This document shows positions 16,934-25,634 of a stretch of DNA of 64,000 nt, in pieces. The stretch is from Alkalibacillus haloalkaliphilus (lineage in GTDB: Bacteria; Bacillota; Bacilli; Bacillales; Alkalibacillaceae): assembly GCF_007991275.1 (NCBI RefSeq), contig NZ_BJYA01000013.1:1-64000 (forward strand), read 5' to 3'. A program made the translations under genes and the position numbers. Position 1 is the stretch's first letter. Every line of letters begins with the position of its first letter. Under the pieces are notes generated by a model. It saw nothing but the letters and a program-made list of their open reading frames with translations, was not told the DNA's origin and did not search any database.

Positions 16934-16966
16934 AAAATCTCAGCTCTATGGCTGAGATTTTTTTCT
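16933..16966. terminator. terminator shared by SNF2 and GGDEF genes
   Basis: A perfect 12-bp stem (16933-16944 with 16951-16962) with T residues on the plus strand and A residues on the other side can stop transcription from both convergent genes. Confidence 0.92.
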
Positions 16967-18417
16967 TAAAGGTTGTGATAAAATTTATAACCATTCTTCC
17001 CACTCTTTTTAGCTCCATACATAGCCGCATCAGCATATTGAAACAATTCTATAGCACCTTTACTATCATCAGGATATAGACTAATACCTAGACTAGGTGT
17101 AACACGTAATACATGTCCGTCAATTTCAACCGGCGCATTAAGAGTGTCTAGGATTTGTTCAACTATTTGCTCACACTTTTGTCGATCTGCATCCTTAGAG
17201 ATAATTACAAACTCGTCACCGCCAATACGGTAGATTCTCCCTTTACCCTTTACAGAACGAATGAGGCGTTCGGCTACAGATTGCAATAAATCATCGCCTA
17301 TATGATGACCATATTGATCATTCACATCTTTAAAACCATCTAAATCTAAAACAATTAAACCTACTTTTTCATCAGTTTCAAAAGCTTTGTTTAGGTCTTC
17401 TCTAAACTTTGAACGATTATACATTCCTGTTAAGGAGTCATGGTAAGCTAAATACTTATACTCTTCCATGAAATTTTGATTATGACGTAATAAGATCATG
17501 TTTCGTACAAGAATAAGAACAAAGATAAAAAATAACCCAATTCCAAGAGCATTCATTTTCCAATCGTAACTATGAAAAACGAGTAAGGCTAAAACTACAA
17601 CAAGAATTGAAGGATATACTTCATTTTTTAGAACTAAACGGTTCTCTTGCTCTTTGTCCCCTACCTCAACATGCTCCTCAGCATAAAAACTAGCATAGCC
17701 GATTAATAAAATAGCTAATAGCCAAAATGGATCAATGTATCCACCTAAACGGTAAGCATCATGAATGACGTAGTAAATATAAAACGAATCTGCAAAAACT
17801 AAAATGATAAAACCTAAAGCAATATAACGGTTCGTATTATTAGCCTGACGAGATAAATAGTATAAAATAAGAACCATTGAAACAATCACTAAATCTAGTA
17901 AAGGATAAATAATGGTTAAATTATTAACCTCTATTGGCGAATTAATAAAAGATAAAATTGGATTAATTAAATAATAAACACTTAAAGAAGTCGCCACAGT
18001 TATTAAAATAATAATATTAAAGACAAACTGCTGACCAGCCTTATAAACACTGATTAAATGGACTTTATAAACAAGTGCCAAAAAGAAAAACGCATATGCC
18101 ATAATCCATAAAAATCCTGCAAAATCGCTAAATTGTTCTGTACTGCTTGTTAGTTGACGAGATAACCAAACGACATTAGTCAAAACGTAAAATAACATTC
18201 CTAAACTTAACAACAACCAAAAATGCCGATTATTTGTGTTCAACCTTTTATAAGCCTTCAAAAGCCATACTAAAGCAATACTGCCACCGATCGTTGGAAT
18301 AACTGATGCTCCAACAAGTCTCACATATTGGTTATGTTCAAATATAGCAATCCAAATTAAAAGAATAGTAACTATAGTGACAATGGTTATAATCGCGAAT
18401 TTTCTTGATGTGTTCAT
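16966..18417 (-). CDS. membrane-bound diguanylate cyclase (GGDEF)
   Basis: A 483-residue protein. The first ~300 residues hold about nine to ten hydrophobic helices that act as a membrane sensor of unrecognised type. A C-terminal GGDEF domain follows, with YHDSLTGMYNR, GLIVLDLDGFKDVND and an intact RIGGDEFVII near residue 397, so it should make cyclic di-GMP from GTP. The RxxD product-inhibition site expected just before GGDEF is not present. Start at the ATG eight bases after GAGAGGAAG, eight codons inside the frame. It is monocistronic; the signal sensed is unknown. Confidence 0.9.
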   Translation of the reverse strand: MNTSRKFAIITIVTIVTILLIWIAIFEHNQYVRLVGASVIPTIGGSIALVWLLKAYKRLNTNNRHFWLLLSLGMLFYVLTNVVWLSRQLTSSTEQFSDFAGFLWIMAYAFFFLALVYKVHLISVYKAGQQFVFNIIILITVATSLSVYYLINPILSFINSPIEVNNLTIIYPLLDLVIVSMVLILYYLSRQANNTNRYIALGFIILVFADSFYIYYVIHDAYRLGGYIDPFWLLAILLIGYASFYAEEHVEVGDKEQENRLVLKNEVYPSILVVVLALLVFHSYDWKMNALGIGLFFIFVLILVRNMILLRHNQNFMEEYKYLAYHDSLTGMYNRSKFREDLNKAFETDEKVGLIVLDLDGFKDVNDQYGHHIGDDLLQSVAERLIRSVKGKGRIYRIGGDEFVIISKDADRQKCEQIVEQILDTLNAPVEIDGHVLRVTPSLGISLYPDDSKGAIELFQYADAAMYGAKKSGKNGYKFYHNL

Positions 18418-18492
18418 AGATAACTTCCTCTCATCTATCAATCTAAAGAACTATTTCATTAATAGTACCATATTACTATATTGAAATTAAAC

Positions 18493-18527
18493 AAAAACAG
18501 AGAAGAGGAACCTCCCCTTCTCTGTTT
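18493..18527 (-). terminator. terminator after beta-propeller lipoprotein gene
   Basis: 11-bp arms AAACAGAGAAG and CTTCTCTGTTT (18495-18505, 18517-18527) precede TTTTTGTTT on the minus strand and overlap the stop codon. Confidence 0.88.
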
Positions 18528-19719
18528 AGTCTAATACTCTTAAATCAATACCGTGAGGGTCACCACTTAACTCGATTAAACCAACTTTCTCTTTACTTTC
18601 AACATCAATAATCGCAACACCTGGTGTATCCCCTGCCATATCGTGCGTTCCTGTTGCTGGTTCAGGACCACGTAACGAAATATAAGCATACTTACCATCT
18701 GGACTGAAAACGAGTAGATCTGGTGCATCTCCTACAAAATCAACCATTTCAATAACTTCAAATGTTTCAGGATCGATAATTGAAGCATCGTCTGTTACAC
18801 GGTTAAGCATCCATAAATACTCATCATCTGGCGTAAACTGAACTCCATGAGCATCAATTCCACCTGTTTCACCTGTATAAATCAACTCATCTGTTTCAGT
18901 ATCAAACACATAATACTCAGCTAACTCAGTTGAACCTGAGTTGGCAAACATATGTTTTCCATCCGGTGAAAGAATTGTTCCACAACCATGTGCACCAATA
19001 TCTGATTTACCAAAAGCTTTTACTTCTTCAAATTCTTCAACGTCCATAATAAACAATCCACCGCCACCTAACGTGACATAAGCTTTACTACTATCTGCTG
19101 TATACTCTAAACAAATTGGTCGATGATTCGGAAACTCTTCTTCATCTTGTAGCAAATCTACTTCAGTTAGTTCAAGGTGACGACCAACAGCATATTCTTC
19201 ATTGTCATGATCAATTAAGATCTCAGTCATCGATTCACCCGGTGTATTGGCTACAAGTACACGGCTTCCATCAGGTGTTGGTACTGCAGCGTGCGCCCCT
19301 TCATCCGTTTCAAGAGTCGCTACCACTTCACGTTCTTCTGCTCTAATTACAGATACCGTACCAGACCCCATATTAGCTGAATACCCATATTCACCTGCAC
19401 TATCAAAAACAAGCATATGTGGTTTATCACCAACGTCTCCAAAATCAACCATATCTATGATTTCATGAGTAACCCCGTCAATAATATGAATTTCATTCGT
19501 CCCTTGATCAGCAATCCATACTTCATATTGCGGTCGTTCTTCACTTTCAGCCGTTACCTCTTCTTGGTCTTCTTCCTCTGACTGAGATTCATCTATCTCT
19601 TCAACCTCTTCTTCAGTTTCCTCTTCGACTTCTTCCGGCTCTTGTTCACCACTTTGACAAGCAACAACAGTCATTAACATAACTAAAACTAAACCAAACC
19701 AAATTTTATAACCTTTCAA
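18526..19719 (-). CDS. YncE-like beta-propeller lipoprotein with acidic linker
   Basis: A 397-residue exported lipoprotein. The signal peptide ends at a lipobox (TVVAC, Cys ~21). Residues ~25-60 are an almost pure Glu/Asp/Ser/Gln tether. The rest is a seven-bladed YVTN/YncE propeller with repeats such as NEIHIIDGVTHEIIDMVDFG, GTVSVI and SIIDPETFEVIEMVDF. His residues recur in DAHGVQFTPDD and GDPHGIDL and could bind a metal. The start is TTG after AAGGAG. It stands alone. The function may be binding of an extracellular ligand or metal; the substrate is unknown. The acidic tether fits a salt-adapted surface protein. Confidence 0.85.
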   Translation of the reverse strand: MKGYKIWFGLVLVMLMTVVACQSGEQEPEEVEEETEEEVEEIDESQSEEEDQEEVTAESEERPQYEVWIADQGTNEIHIIDGVTHEIIDMVDFGDVGDKPHMLVFDSAGEYGYSANMGSGTVSVIRAEEREVVATLETDEGAHAAVPTPDGSRVLVANTPGESMTEILIDHDNEEYAVGRHLELTEVDLLQDEEEFPNHRPICLEYTADSSKAYVTLGGGGLFIMDVEEFEEVKAFGKSDIGAHGCGTILSPDGKHMFANSGSTELAEYYVFDTETDELIYTGETGGIDAHGVQFTPDDEYLWMLNRVTDDASIIDPETFEVIEMVDFVGDAPDLLVFSPDGKYAYISLRGPEPATGTHDMAGDTPGVAIIDVESKEKVGLIELSGDPHGIDLRVLD

Positions 19720-19820
19720 CGTTTAATCTCCTTCCATCCCTCAATAACTTACCTGTTTACTCGGAATTCCTTTTCTTTTAATCATTGTATGTAACAGTTA
19801 AAATAAGTTTCCTACAAAAT

Positions 19821-19845
19821 AAAAAAAACGTGTGAAAACCACACG
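19821..19845 (-). terminator. terminator after Nudix gene
   Basis: A perfect CGTGTG/CACACG stem (19829-19834, 19840-19845) is followed on the minus strand by eight T residues. Confidence 0.88.
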
Positions 19846-19846
19846 C

Positions 19847-20305
19847 TTAAATGTTTACTAAAATAAAATCTAATAATCTTATATCCAGAGCATCAAATGA
19901 ATCGATCGGTTCTAAGCCATCCCATAGCATAATATTAGAAGTTTCGTCGTTCGTTTTAAATGGTTGCAACTCTTCTAGTTCTCCATAGAATACTGGATTG
20001 TATTTAACGGCTCCACTCTTTATAACTTTTGATTTCAAAAGTCCTTTAAATGTAAGGTTCTTAACCTCTTGACCTGTTTCTTCATAAAGTTCTCGTTTTG
20101 CACAACTCTTTGGTGTTTCCTCACCTTCTCGACTACCAGCTGGGAACTCCCATTGCCCACGCCAAATGTTATAACAGATTAAAAGTTTACCCTGGCAGTT
20201 GATGATAGCATATGAGCCTTTAATCGGTTCGTATTGGTCTATTTGGGCTTCAGAAACTTCAATAAAACTCACAAACTCGACACCATGGCTTTGTAACTTG
20301 ACCAC
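19847..20305 (-). CDS. Nudix hydrolase
   Basis: A 152-residue Nudix protein. The complete Nudix box begins at GSREGEETPKSC and continues AKRELYEETGQEV, matching Gx5Ex7REUxEExGU. Flanking strands (GKLLICYNIWRGQWEFPAG) fit the fold. The substrate class is unknown. The start is GTG, five bases after GAGGTG, and that site lies in the end of the upstream GNAT fragment, so translation is probably coupled. It is the last gene of a three-gene Nudix-GNAT-Nudix unit. Confidence 0.85.
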   Translation of the reverse strand: MVKLQSHGVEFVSFIEVSEAQIDQYEPIKGSYAIINCQGKLLICYNIWRGQWEFPAGSREGEETPKSCAKRELYEETGQEVKNLTFKGLLKSKVIKSGAVKYNPVFYGELEELQPFKTNDETSNIMLWDGLEPIDSFDALDIRLLDFILVNI

Positions 20306-20308
20306 CTT

Positions 20309-20584
20309 TTACACCTCATTTGTTGTATAAGTTGATGGAATGACAACTGCACCACAAGCCTTTTCAAAAAACTCAATTGGCCCCGCACCACCAATAACAG
20401 CATACGCATAACCAATCTTCTTCATATCTCGTAAACAATAATGTAATAAAGCATATCCTACTCCACCTATTCTATTAGAAGAAGTTACTCCTATTGGGCC
20501 TATGTAGCCTTTCTTTCCTTCAAACACATCGTATGCAGCAAAACCTATTAACTGGTCGAAATCATCATATGCATTAAATTTCAC
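20309..20584 (-). CDS. short GNAT acetyltransferase-like protein, possibly truncated
   Basis: Only 91 residues. They contain the acetyl-CoA-binding motif A region (GPIGVTSSNRIGGVGYALL) and the following helix, strand and FFEKACGAVVIP end of a GNAT domain. The N-terminal half of a normal ~150-residue domain is missing. The GTG start at 20584 overlaps the upstream Nudix gene by 11 bases and has only a weak AAAGAGAT site. It may be a decayed remnant or the C-terminal part of a once-fused Nudix-GNAT protein. Enzyme activity is doubtful. Confidence 0.6.
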   Translation of the reverse strand: MKFNAYDDFDQLIGFAAYDVFEGKKGYIGPIGVTSSNRIGGVGYALLHYCLRDMKKIGYAYAVIGGAGPIEFFEKACGAVVIPSTYTTNEV

Positions 20585-21053
20585 GATCTCTTTTCACTTC
20601 AAAATTTGGTCTTGTTAAATAATCCATATACTTCACTCGCTCATCATCTAAATAGCTTTGATATCGTGTACGAATGGCTGAAGCTTCAATCCAGTCTAAC
20701 ACGTCATTCTTCGGTACCCATCTGCTGTCAGTTGTTTCTTCTGAAGTGGTTAACTCACCACCAATGGGCTCACAAACAAAGTCAAACATAACTTTTGTTG
20801 GAACATCTGTTACACCATCATGCCACTTATGAATCCCTGTATTTGAATAAACTCCCACTAAGTGAGATACGACAACATCAATTCCACTTTCTTCTTTCAC
20901 CTCTCGAATGACACCATCTTCAAGATTTTCACCGACTTCAACTTGCCCACCAGGAAAGACCCAACCACCATGATTCTCTTTTACAAGAAGAATATTTCCA
21001 CCTTCATCTACAACAATTCCACCGCATGCAACTATATGTGTTGGAAAGGACAC
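20574..21053 (-). CDS. Nudix hydrolase
   Basis: A 159-residue Nudix protein with a complete box starting GGQVEVGENLEDG and continuing VIREVKEESGIDV. The following TTDSRWVPKNDVLDWI segment is typical of MutT-like members acting on nucleotide derivatives; the substrate is unknown. The GTG start follows a strong AGGAGGT. It is the first gene of the Nudix-GNAT-Nudix unit and overlaps the second by 11 bases. Confidence 0.88.
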   Translation of the reverse strand: MSFPTHIVACGGIVVDEGGNILLVKENHGGWVFPGGQVEVGENLEDGVIREVKEESGIDVVVSHLVGVYSNTGIHKWHDGVTDVPTKVMFDFVCEPIGGELTTSEETTDSRWVPKNDVLDWIEASAIRTRYQSYLDDERVKYMDYLTRPNFEVKRDREI

Positions 21054-21196
21054 CTTATTACCTCCTAAATTTTGGTCTTAATATAAAGTAATTCTACAAA
21101 AATTTACATCCACCTTCCTAAAATTAGAAAGTACGACAAAACATTCTTAATTTTATGATATTATATGAGAAGCATTGAATGATAGGAGAGAACACA

Positions 21197-22276
21197 TTGA
21201 TTGATGTTACGAAGTTGAACTTAGAAAAGAACAGACGAATCATTTTAATATCAGATATTCATGGTAGTTTAGATTTATTCAAAAAACTATTAAATAAAGT
21301 TGATTATACAACTGACGATTACTTATTTATAAATGGTGATCTTTGTGAGAAAGGTGACAACAGTCTTGGCGTGATTCATTATGTAAGACAATTATCATCA
21401 AAGTCTGAGCGAGTATTCGTGACGAAAGGTAATTGTGATATTCTCCACCGTTATGTTTTTGAAGGTCACGAAGCCATTTTAGACTATATGAAAGACGGTA
21501 GAAAATCTATCCTTAATGAAATGCTAGAGGTGAATGATCAGGCATTAGACGACTTTCACGACATAAACGATTTAGCTAATTATTATTATAAGAACTTTAA
21601 AGAAGAAATAGATTGGTTAGATTCATTACCTACAGCTTATGAAACAGAACAATCCATTATCATTCATGCAGGGTTAAATGAAACTTTGGAGCAAACTGAT
21701 GAAAAGGCAGCATTAACTACTTCTTCTTTCTATGAAAAAGGACATTCAGAACAGAAAATAGTAATCGTAGGTCATTGGCCTGTATCTAATTATCGTATAA
21801 ATGACATAAGTTCCAATAATCCATTGATTGACTATGATAAGCGAATTATTGCCATCGATGGCGGCAATAAAATTAAAAGAGACGGTCAACTAAATGCTTT
21901 AATCATTGAAGATGACCATTTTTCCTATAGGTTCGTTGACTCATTACCCTATCAATCTTACATACAAAGAGATTACACACCTACACAACCAATTAAGGGA
22001 ACAGTAAGTTATCCCCACTTTGAAGTATCTATTATTAAAGAAGAAGAAAACTTCACATTATGTAAAAATATTAGTCTCAATATAAAACAATGGATTAAAA
22101 ATGAATATTTAAAAGATCGTAATAGGGACAAAGCTAAAACAAATGAAGTAAGTACTACCATCCTTTCCGTCAACGCTAATGAGAAAGTATGTATCTTAGA
22201 TCACAGTTGTGAGGGGTATACGTTAATTAAAAAGGAAAACGGCGAAGTTGGTTGGGTACCAAAGAGTTGTATATAA
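21197..22276 (+). CDS. metallophosphoesterase with C-terminal SH3-like domain
   Basis: A calcineurin-type phosphoesterase. The metal-binding motifs appear in order: ISDIHGSLD near residue 17, INGDLCEKGDN, TKGNCD, IHAGL and VGHWP. The last ~45 residues (KVCILDHSCEGYTLIKKENG then GWVPKSCI) look like a small SH3-type barrel. It resembles protein serine/threonine phosphatases of the PrpE/bacteriophage-lambda kind; the target is unknown. The start is probably TTG at 21197, six bases after AGGAGAG. An ATG at 21179 is in frame but has a poor site. Confidence 0.82.
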   Translation: MIDVTKLNLEKNRRIILISDIHGSLDLFKKLLNKVDYTTDDYLFINGDLCEKGDNSLGVIHYVRQLSSKSERVFVTKGNCDILHRYVFEGHEAILDYMKDGRKSILNEMLEVNDQALDDFHDINDLANYYYKNFKEEIDWLDSLPTAYETEQSIIIHAGLNETLEQTDEKAALTTSSFYEKGHSEQKIVIVGHWPVSNYRINDISSNNPLIDYDKRIIAIDGGNKIKRDGQLNALIIEDDHFSYRFVDSLPYQSYIQRDYTPTQPIKGTVSYPHFEVSIIKEEENFTLCKNISLNIKQWIKNEYLKDRNRDKAKTNEVSTTILSVNANEKVCILDHSCEGYTLIKKENGEVGWVPKSCI

Positions 22277-22279
22277 TTA

Positions 22280-22316
22280 AAGAGCATTAAATGACTATAG
22301 GTTATTTAATGCTCTT
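22280..22316. terminator. hairpin between convergent phosphoesterase and thiE
   Basis: A perfect 13-bp stem (22280-22292 with 22304-22316) lies between two convergent genes. There is no T run, so strength is uncertain. Confidence 0.6.
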
Positions 22317-22326
22317 AATAATAAAA

Positions 22327-22977
22327 TTAATATATTACGTCTTTTAATATCTGTTCAGCAGCTTTCATCGGAACATCAGCTTGAGCTATATCCGAGATCA
22401 CTGCCACCCCATCTGCGCCTGCCTCAATAACTTGTGACGCATTATCATGTTTAATCCCGCCAATTCCAACAAGCGGTATGTCAGGCAGTTGTTCTCTAAT
22501 CTCCTTGATGACGACAGGACCTCTGACTTCCTCGATATCATCTTTCGTTGCCGTATTAAACATAGGCCCAACGCCGATATAGTCTACGCCTATTCTATGA
22601 GCTTCCAACGCTTCTTTTACATTGTGAGTCGAAACCCCAAATAATTGATGACTCTTAAGGGAATCTTTAATTTTCTTCATATCCCCGTCTTCTTGGCCGA
22701 TATGTAATCCGTCTGCGTCTAACTCTATTGCAAGTCCAAGGTCATCATTAACAATAAAAGGAACGCCATGTTGATGGCAAACTTCTTTAAGCTGAAGTCC
22801 TAATTCGATCTTTCCTTCACCTGTTCTAGAACCTTTTCCTTTTTCTCGGAATTGAAAAAACGTCACACCGCCTTGAATAGCTTTCTTTAACGTCTCAACA
22901 GGGTCATGTTTACAGTTTTGACTGCCCATGACAAGGTATATTTCCAGCTGTTGTTTTATGTTGTTTTGTTTAATCAT
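22327..22977 (-). CDS. thiE: thiamine-phosphate synthase
   Basis: ThiE joins HMP-pyrophosphate and carboxythiazole phosphate to thiamine phosphate. The 216-residue protein has the TIM-barrel motifs: TFFQFREKG, PFIVNDDLGLAIELDADGLHIGQ, GVGPMFNTATKDD and LVGIGGI near the C-terminus. The start is ATG after GGAGAG and overlaps the thiD stop as ATGA. It is the last gene of the thiamine operon. It differs from the paralogous TenI gene in the same operon by keeping the full HMP-PP and thiazole-phosphate site residues. Confidence 0.95.
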   Translation of the reverse strand: MIKQNNIKQQLEIYLVMGSQNCKHDPVETLKKAIQGGVTFFQFREKGKGSRTGEGKIELGLQLKEVCHQHGVPFIVNDDLGLAIELDADGLHIGQEDGDMKKIKDSLKSHQLFGVSTHNVKEALEAHRIGVDYIGVGPMFNTATKDDIEEVRGPVVIKEIREQLPDIPLVGIGGIKHDNASQVIEAGADGVAVISDIAQADVPMKAAEQILKDVIY

Positions 22978-23780
22978 ACTTTCGCTCTCCTACTTTGAAA
23001 TGCCCAATGATTCGTTGGTCCATGACCAGATCCAATGTGTAAATCATCTTCAATCGCAACTTGAATAAATTCCCTTGCAACACGAATGGCATCTAGACTA
23101 TCTGCACCTTTTGCAAGTTCAGCGGCGATGGCAGCTGCAAATGTACACCCTGTACCGTGTGTGTTTTCTGTAATCTGACGGTCATTTATTAATTGTGTAA
23201 AAGTCTCACCATCGTATATAAGGTCGATTACTTCTTTTTCTTCACCGTGACCTCCTTTAATGATGATATTTTGAGCGCCTAAATGGTATAAACGTTTGGC
23301 CGCTTCTTTTCGATCGTCCATAGAATTTAATGTTAGACCTGTAATTGCTTCAGCTTCAGGGATGTTTGGTGTTACAACGGTTGCAACTGGTATTAAATGC
23401 TTTTTCATTGCATCGATTGCTTCATCTTGTAACAATTTTGCGCCACCCTTCGCAATCATAACAGGATCAATAACAACATTGTTCATGTCATATTGTTGGA
23501 TCTTTTTCGCTACAGCTTCAATAATTTCTGCACTAAATAACATCCCCGTTTTTAATGCATCAGGCTTTAAATCTTCTCCAATTGAATCTAACTGTTCTTC
23601 AACTTGGCTTACCGTTAGAGGATAAACGCCTTGTACGCCTAACGTGTTTTGCGCTGTAACAGCTGTTAGGACTGACATTCCATATGCTTTTAATTCTTGG
23701 AACGTTTTTAAATCTGCTTGAATGCCAGCTCCTCCTCCAGAGTCAGAACCAGCGATCGTTAATGCTTTGACTACCGTCAC
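22974..23780 (-). CDS. thiD: hydroxymethylpyrimidine/phosphomethylpyrimidine kinase
   Basis: ThiD phosphorylates HMP and then HMP-phosphate to the pyrophosphate used by ThiE. The 268-residue ribokinase-fold protein begins with ALTIAGSDSGGGAGIQADLK, has DPVMIAKGGAKLL in the middle and the anion hole with catalytic Cys in NTHGTGCTFAAAIAAEL. The start is GTG after GGAGGAATAGGA. It overlaps thiE by four bases and follows thiF by 15 bases. Confidence 0.96.
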   Translation of the reverse strand: MTVVKALTIAGSDSGGGAGIQADLKTFQELKAYGMSVLTAVTAQNTLGVQGVYPLTVSQVEEQLDSIGEDLKPDALKTGMLFSAEIIEAVAKKIQQYDMNNVVIDPVMIAKGGAKLLQDEAIDAMKKHLIPVATVVTPNIPEAEAITGLTLNSMDDRKEAAKRLYHLGAQNIIIKGGHGEEKEVIDLIYDGETFTQLINDRQITENTHGTGCTFAAAIAAELAKGADSLDAIRVAREFIQVAIEDDLHIGSGHGPTNHWAFQSRRAKV

Positions 23781-23795
23781 TCCTATTCCTCCCTA

Positions 23796-24815
23796 TTAAC
23801 CTAATAATTGATGGTAGATTTTTTTCGCTTCTACTATATCTTTCATTCCGTGAATAAGTACGCGCCCATCTTTGAAAAAGACAACGCGCCTGTCTTCAGA
23901 TTGATATGAGACTAAAAATGGGTTTTGTTCAATGGCCCCACCTTGATTTTCTAACTGTGTTACTAAAGCGTTTAAATCACGGTTAACTTTTTTAGGCGGT
24001 CGAATTTGTACCGTGTTACGACCACAAAGAACTGCTGTTTTCGTCTGGTTTTCATATGATAAATATGGATAAGTTGGAGGTTCTCCACACGATGGGCAGT
24101 CTTCCTTTCTCAAACGACTAACATCAATGGCAGACTGCTCATTTTTCCATAAATCAAATGAAACGAGCTTTTGACGAACCGCTTCAAAATCTTCGACTAA
24201 AATTTTCAATGCTTCAGCTGATTGGTAGGCAACAACCATTTGAACTGCTGGTGCAATGACGCCAACAGTATCACATGTCGCACCACCGAGCGGGATCGTT
24301 TCAAGTAAACAATTCAAGCAAGGCGTCTCACCAGGTATAATCGTAAAACTTAGCCCATAACTACTAACACACCCACCGTAAATCCATGGAACACCGTATT
24401 TTTGTGCAACATCATTAATTAAAAAACGAATATCAAAGTTATCAGTCGCATCAATAATTAAATCCACATTAGAAACAAGCCGATCGATTTCCTCCACAGT
24501 AACGTCCATGATTTTCCCGTCCACTTCAACATCAAGGTTAATGTCGCGTAACCTTTTTTGAGCGGCAACCGCCTTCGGTATTCTGTCATTGGCATCATGT
24601 TCGGTATATAACTGTTGTCTTTGTAAATTACTTACCTCTACGTAATCACGATCAACAATCGTTATTCGACCGACACCTGCGCGGGTTAAAATTTCAGCAT
24701 TGCCTGTTCCTAAAGCTCCTGCACCGACAATTAAGACGTGTTTTTTCTGCAAGTTTTGTTGTCCTTCTTCCCCGATCCCGTCAAATAGTATTTGCCTTGA
24801 GTAACGTTCCTGCAT
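23796..24815 (-). CDS. thiF: ThiF/MoeB-type sulfur-carrier adenylyltransferase
   Basis: ThiF adenylates the C-terminal glycine of ThiS so that sulfur can be loaded. This 339-residue protein has ERYSRQ at the start, the nucleotide loop VGAGALGTG, the zinc Cys pairs CLNC and CPSC, and GATCDTVGVIAP with the conserved Cys. A ~75-residue C-terminal extension (CGRNTVQIRPP ... KDGRVLIHG) is of the MoeB/MoeZ-like type and is not a rhodanese. Start at the ATG after AAAGGAGG, seven codons inside the frame. It sits directly behind thiS. Confidence 0.92.
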   Translation of the reverse strand: MQERYSRQILFDGIGEEGQQNLQKKHVLIVGAGALGTGNAEILTRAGVGRITIVDRDYVEVSNLQRQQLYTEHDANDRIPKAVAAQKRLRDINLDVEVDGKIMDVTVEEIDRLVSNVDLIIDATDNFDIRFLINDVAQKYGVPWIYGGCVSSYGLSFTIIPGETPCLNCLLETIPLGGATCDTVGVIAPAVQMVVAYQSAEALKILVEDFEAVRQKLVSFDLWKNEQSAIDVSRLRKEDCPSCGEPPTYPYLSYENQTKTAVLCGRNTVQIRPPKKVNRDLNALVTQLENQGGAIEQNPFLVSYQSEDRRVVFFKDGRVLIHGMKDIVEAKKIYHQLLG

Positions 24816-24832
24816 CTGATGGCCTCCTTTGA

Positions 24833-25036
24833 TCAACCACCGCCAACGAAGTGAACGAGCTCCACTCGATCACCATCTTGTACTGTTATTTCTTCGTGTT
24901 GACTTGAATCAACGATATTGGCGTTAAGTTCAACGATAATTTTTTTATCACCTAGTTCAAAATGATTAAGCAAGTCAGATACCGTCTGAATATCATTCGA
25001 TAATTCACGCTGCTCCCCATTAACATGAATAACCAT
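24833..25036 (-). CDS. thiS: thiamine sulfur-carrier protein
   Basis: A 67-residue ubiquitin-fold protein ending in HFVGGG, the C-terminal Gly-Gly that carries the thiocarboxylate used by ThiG. NGEQRELSNDIQTVSDLL and the DGDRVELV turn are typical. The start is the ATG eight bases after GGAGG; this overlaps the tenI coding end by 17 bases. ThiF follows 17 bases downstream, matching their physical partnership. Confidence 0.94.
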   Translation of the reverse strand: MVIHVNGEQRELSNDIQTVSDLLNHFELGDKKIIVELNANIVDSSQHEEITVQDGDRVELVHFVGGG

Positions 25037-25634
25037 GACGAACACCTCCTAGATAATGCTTTGCTTCTTCTATTGGTTTCTCTGAATCTATTAAACCTGA
25101 CATGACAGCAACACCCCTAGCACCATGAGTCATCACACTTTCCACTCGTTCAGGTGTTATACCACCAATTGCAATGACAGGGGTACTAATAGACTCAGTC
25201 AACTGTTCTAATTGTTTTAAACCTCGCGGGGCTAAACCTGGCTTAGAATTCGTCTCAAAAATATGTCCAAAAATGACATAGTCTACCCCACCATTAGCCG
25301 CATGTTGAGCTTCTTCAATGGAATGGACTGATCGACCAATTAATAGATTAGGGTATTTTGTTCGGACAGAAGAGACACCTTCACTATGATCCGTTAATTG
25401 AACACCTTTAACCCCCGTTTGAACTGCCAGCGCGACGCGTTCGTTGATGACGAGTTGATCTTTCGAAATGCCGTTTTTCACTAACTCATCAATCCACTTA
25501 ATTAGTTCATCATCTGTTCGATGTTTTTCTCTAATATGAATGTAGTTGACGTAAGGTGACACTGCTTTTGCGACACTTACAAATTGCTCTAAAGACTGTT
25601 TACCATTTGAAATTAAATGGATCCCTTCAGTCAT
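25020..25634 (-). CDS. tenI: thiazole tautomerase TenI-like
   Basis: A 204-residue ThiE paralogue. TenI aromatises the carboxythiazole phosphate made by ThiG. It keeps the barrel pattern YIHIREK, LVINERVALAV, GVQLTDHSEG, the catalytic-type His in GRSVHSIEEA, YVIFGHIFETNSKPG and VIAIGGITPE. Its start codon is immediately next to the thiH stop (no gap) and lacks a good ribosome binding site, which suggests translational coupling. A second ThiE role cannot be excluded. Confidence 0.88.
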   Translation of the reverse strand: MTEGIHLISNGKQSLEQFVSVAKAVSPYVNYIHIREKHRTDDELIKWIDELVKNGISKDQLVINERVALAVQTGVKGVQLTDHSEGVSSVRTKYPNLLIGRSVHSIEEAQHAANGGVDYVIFGHIFETNSKPGLAPRGLKQLEQLTESISTPVIAIGGITPERVESVMTHGARGVAVMSGLIDSEKPIEEAKHYLGGVRHGYSC

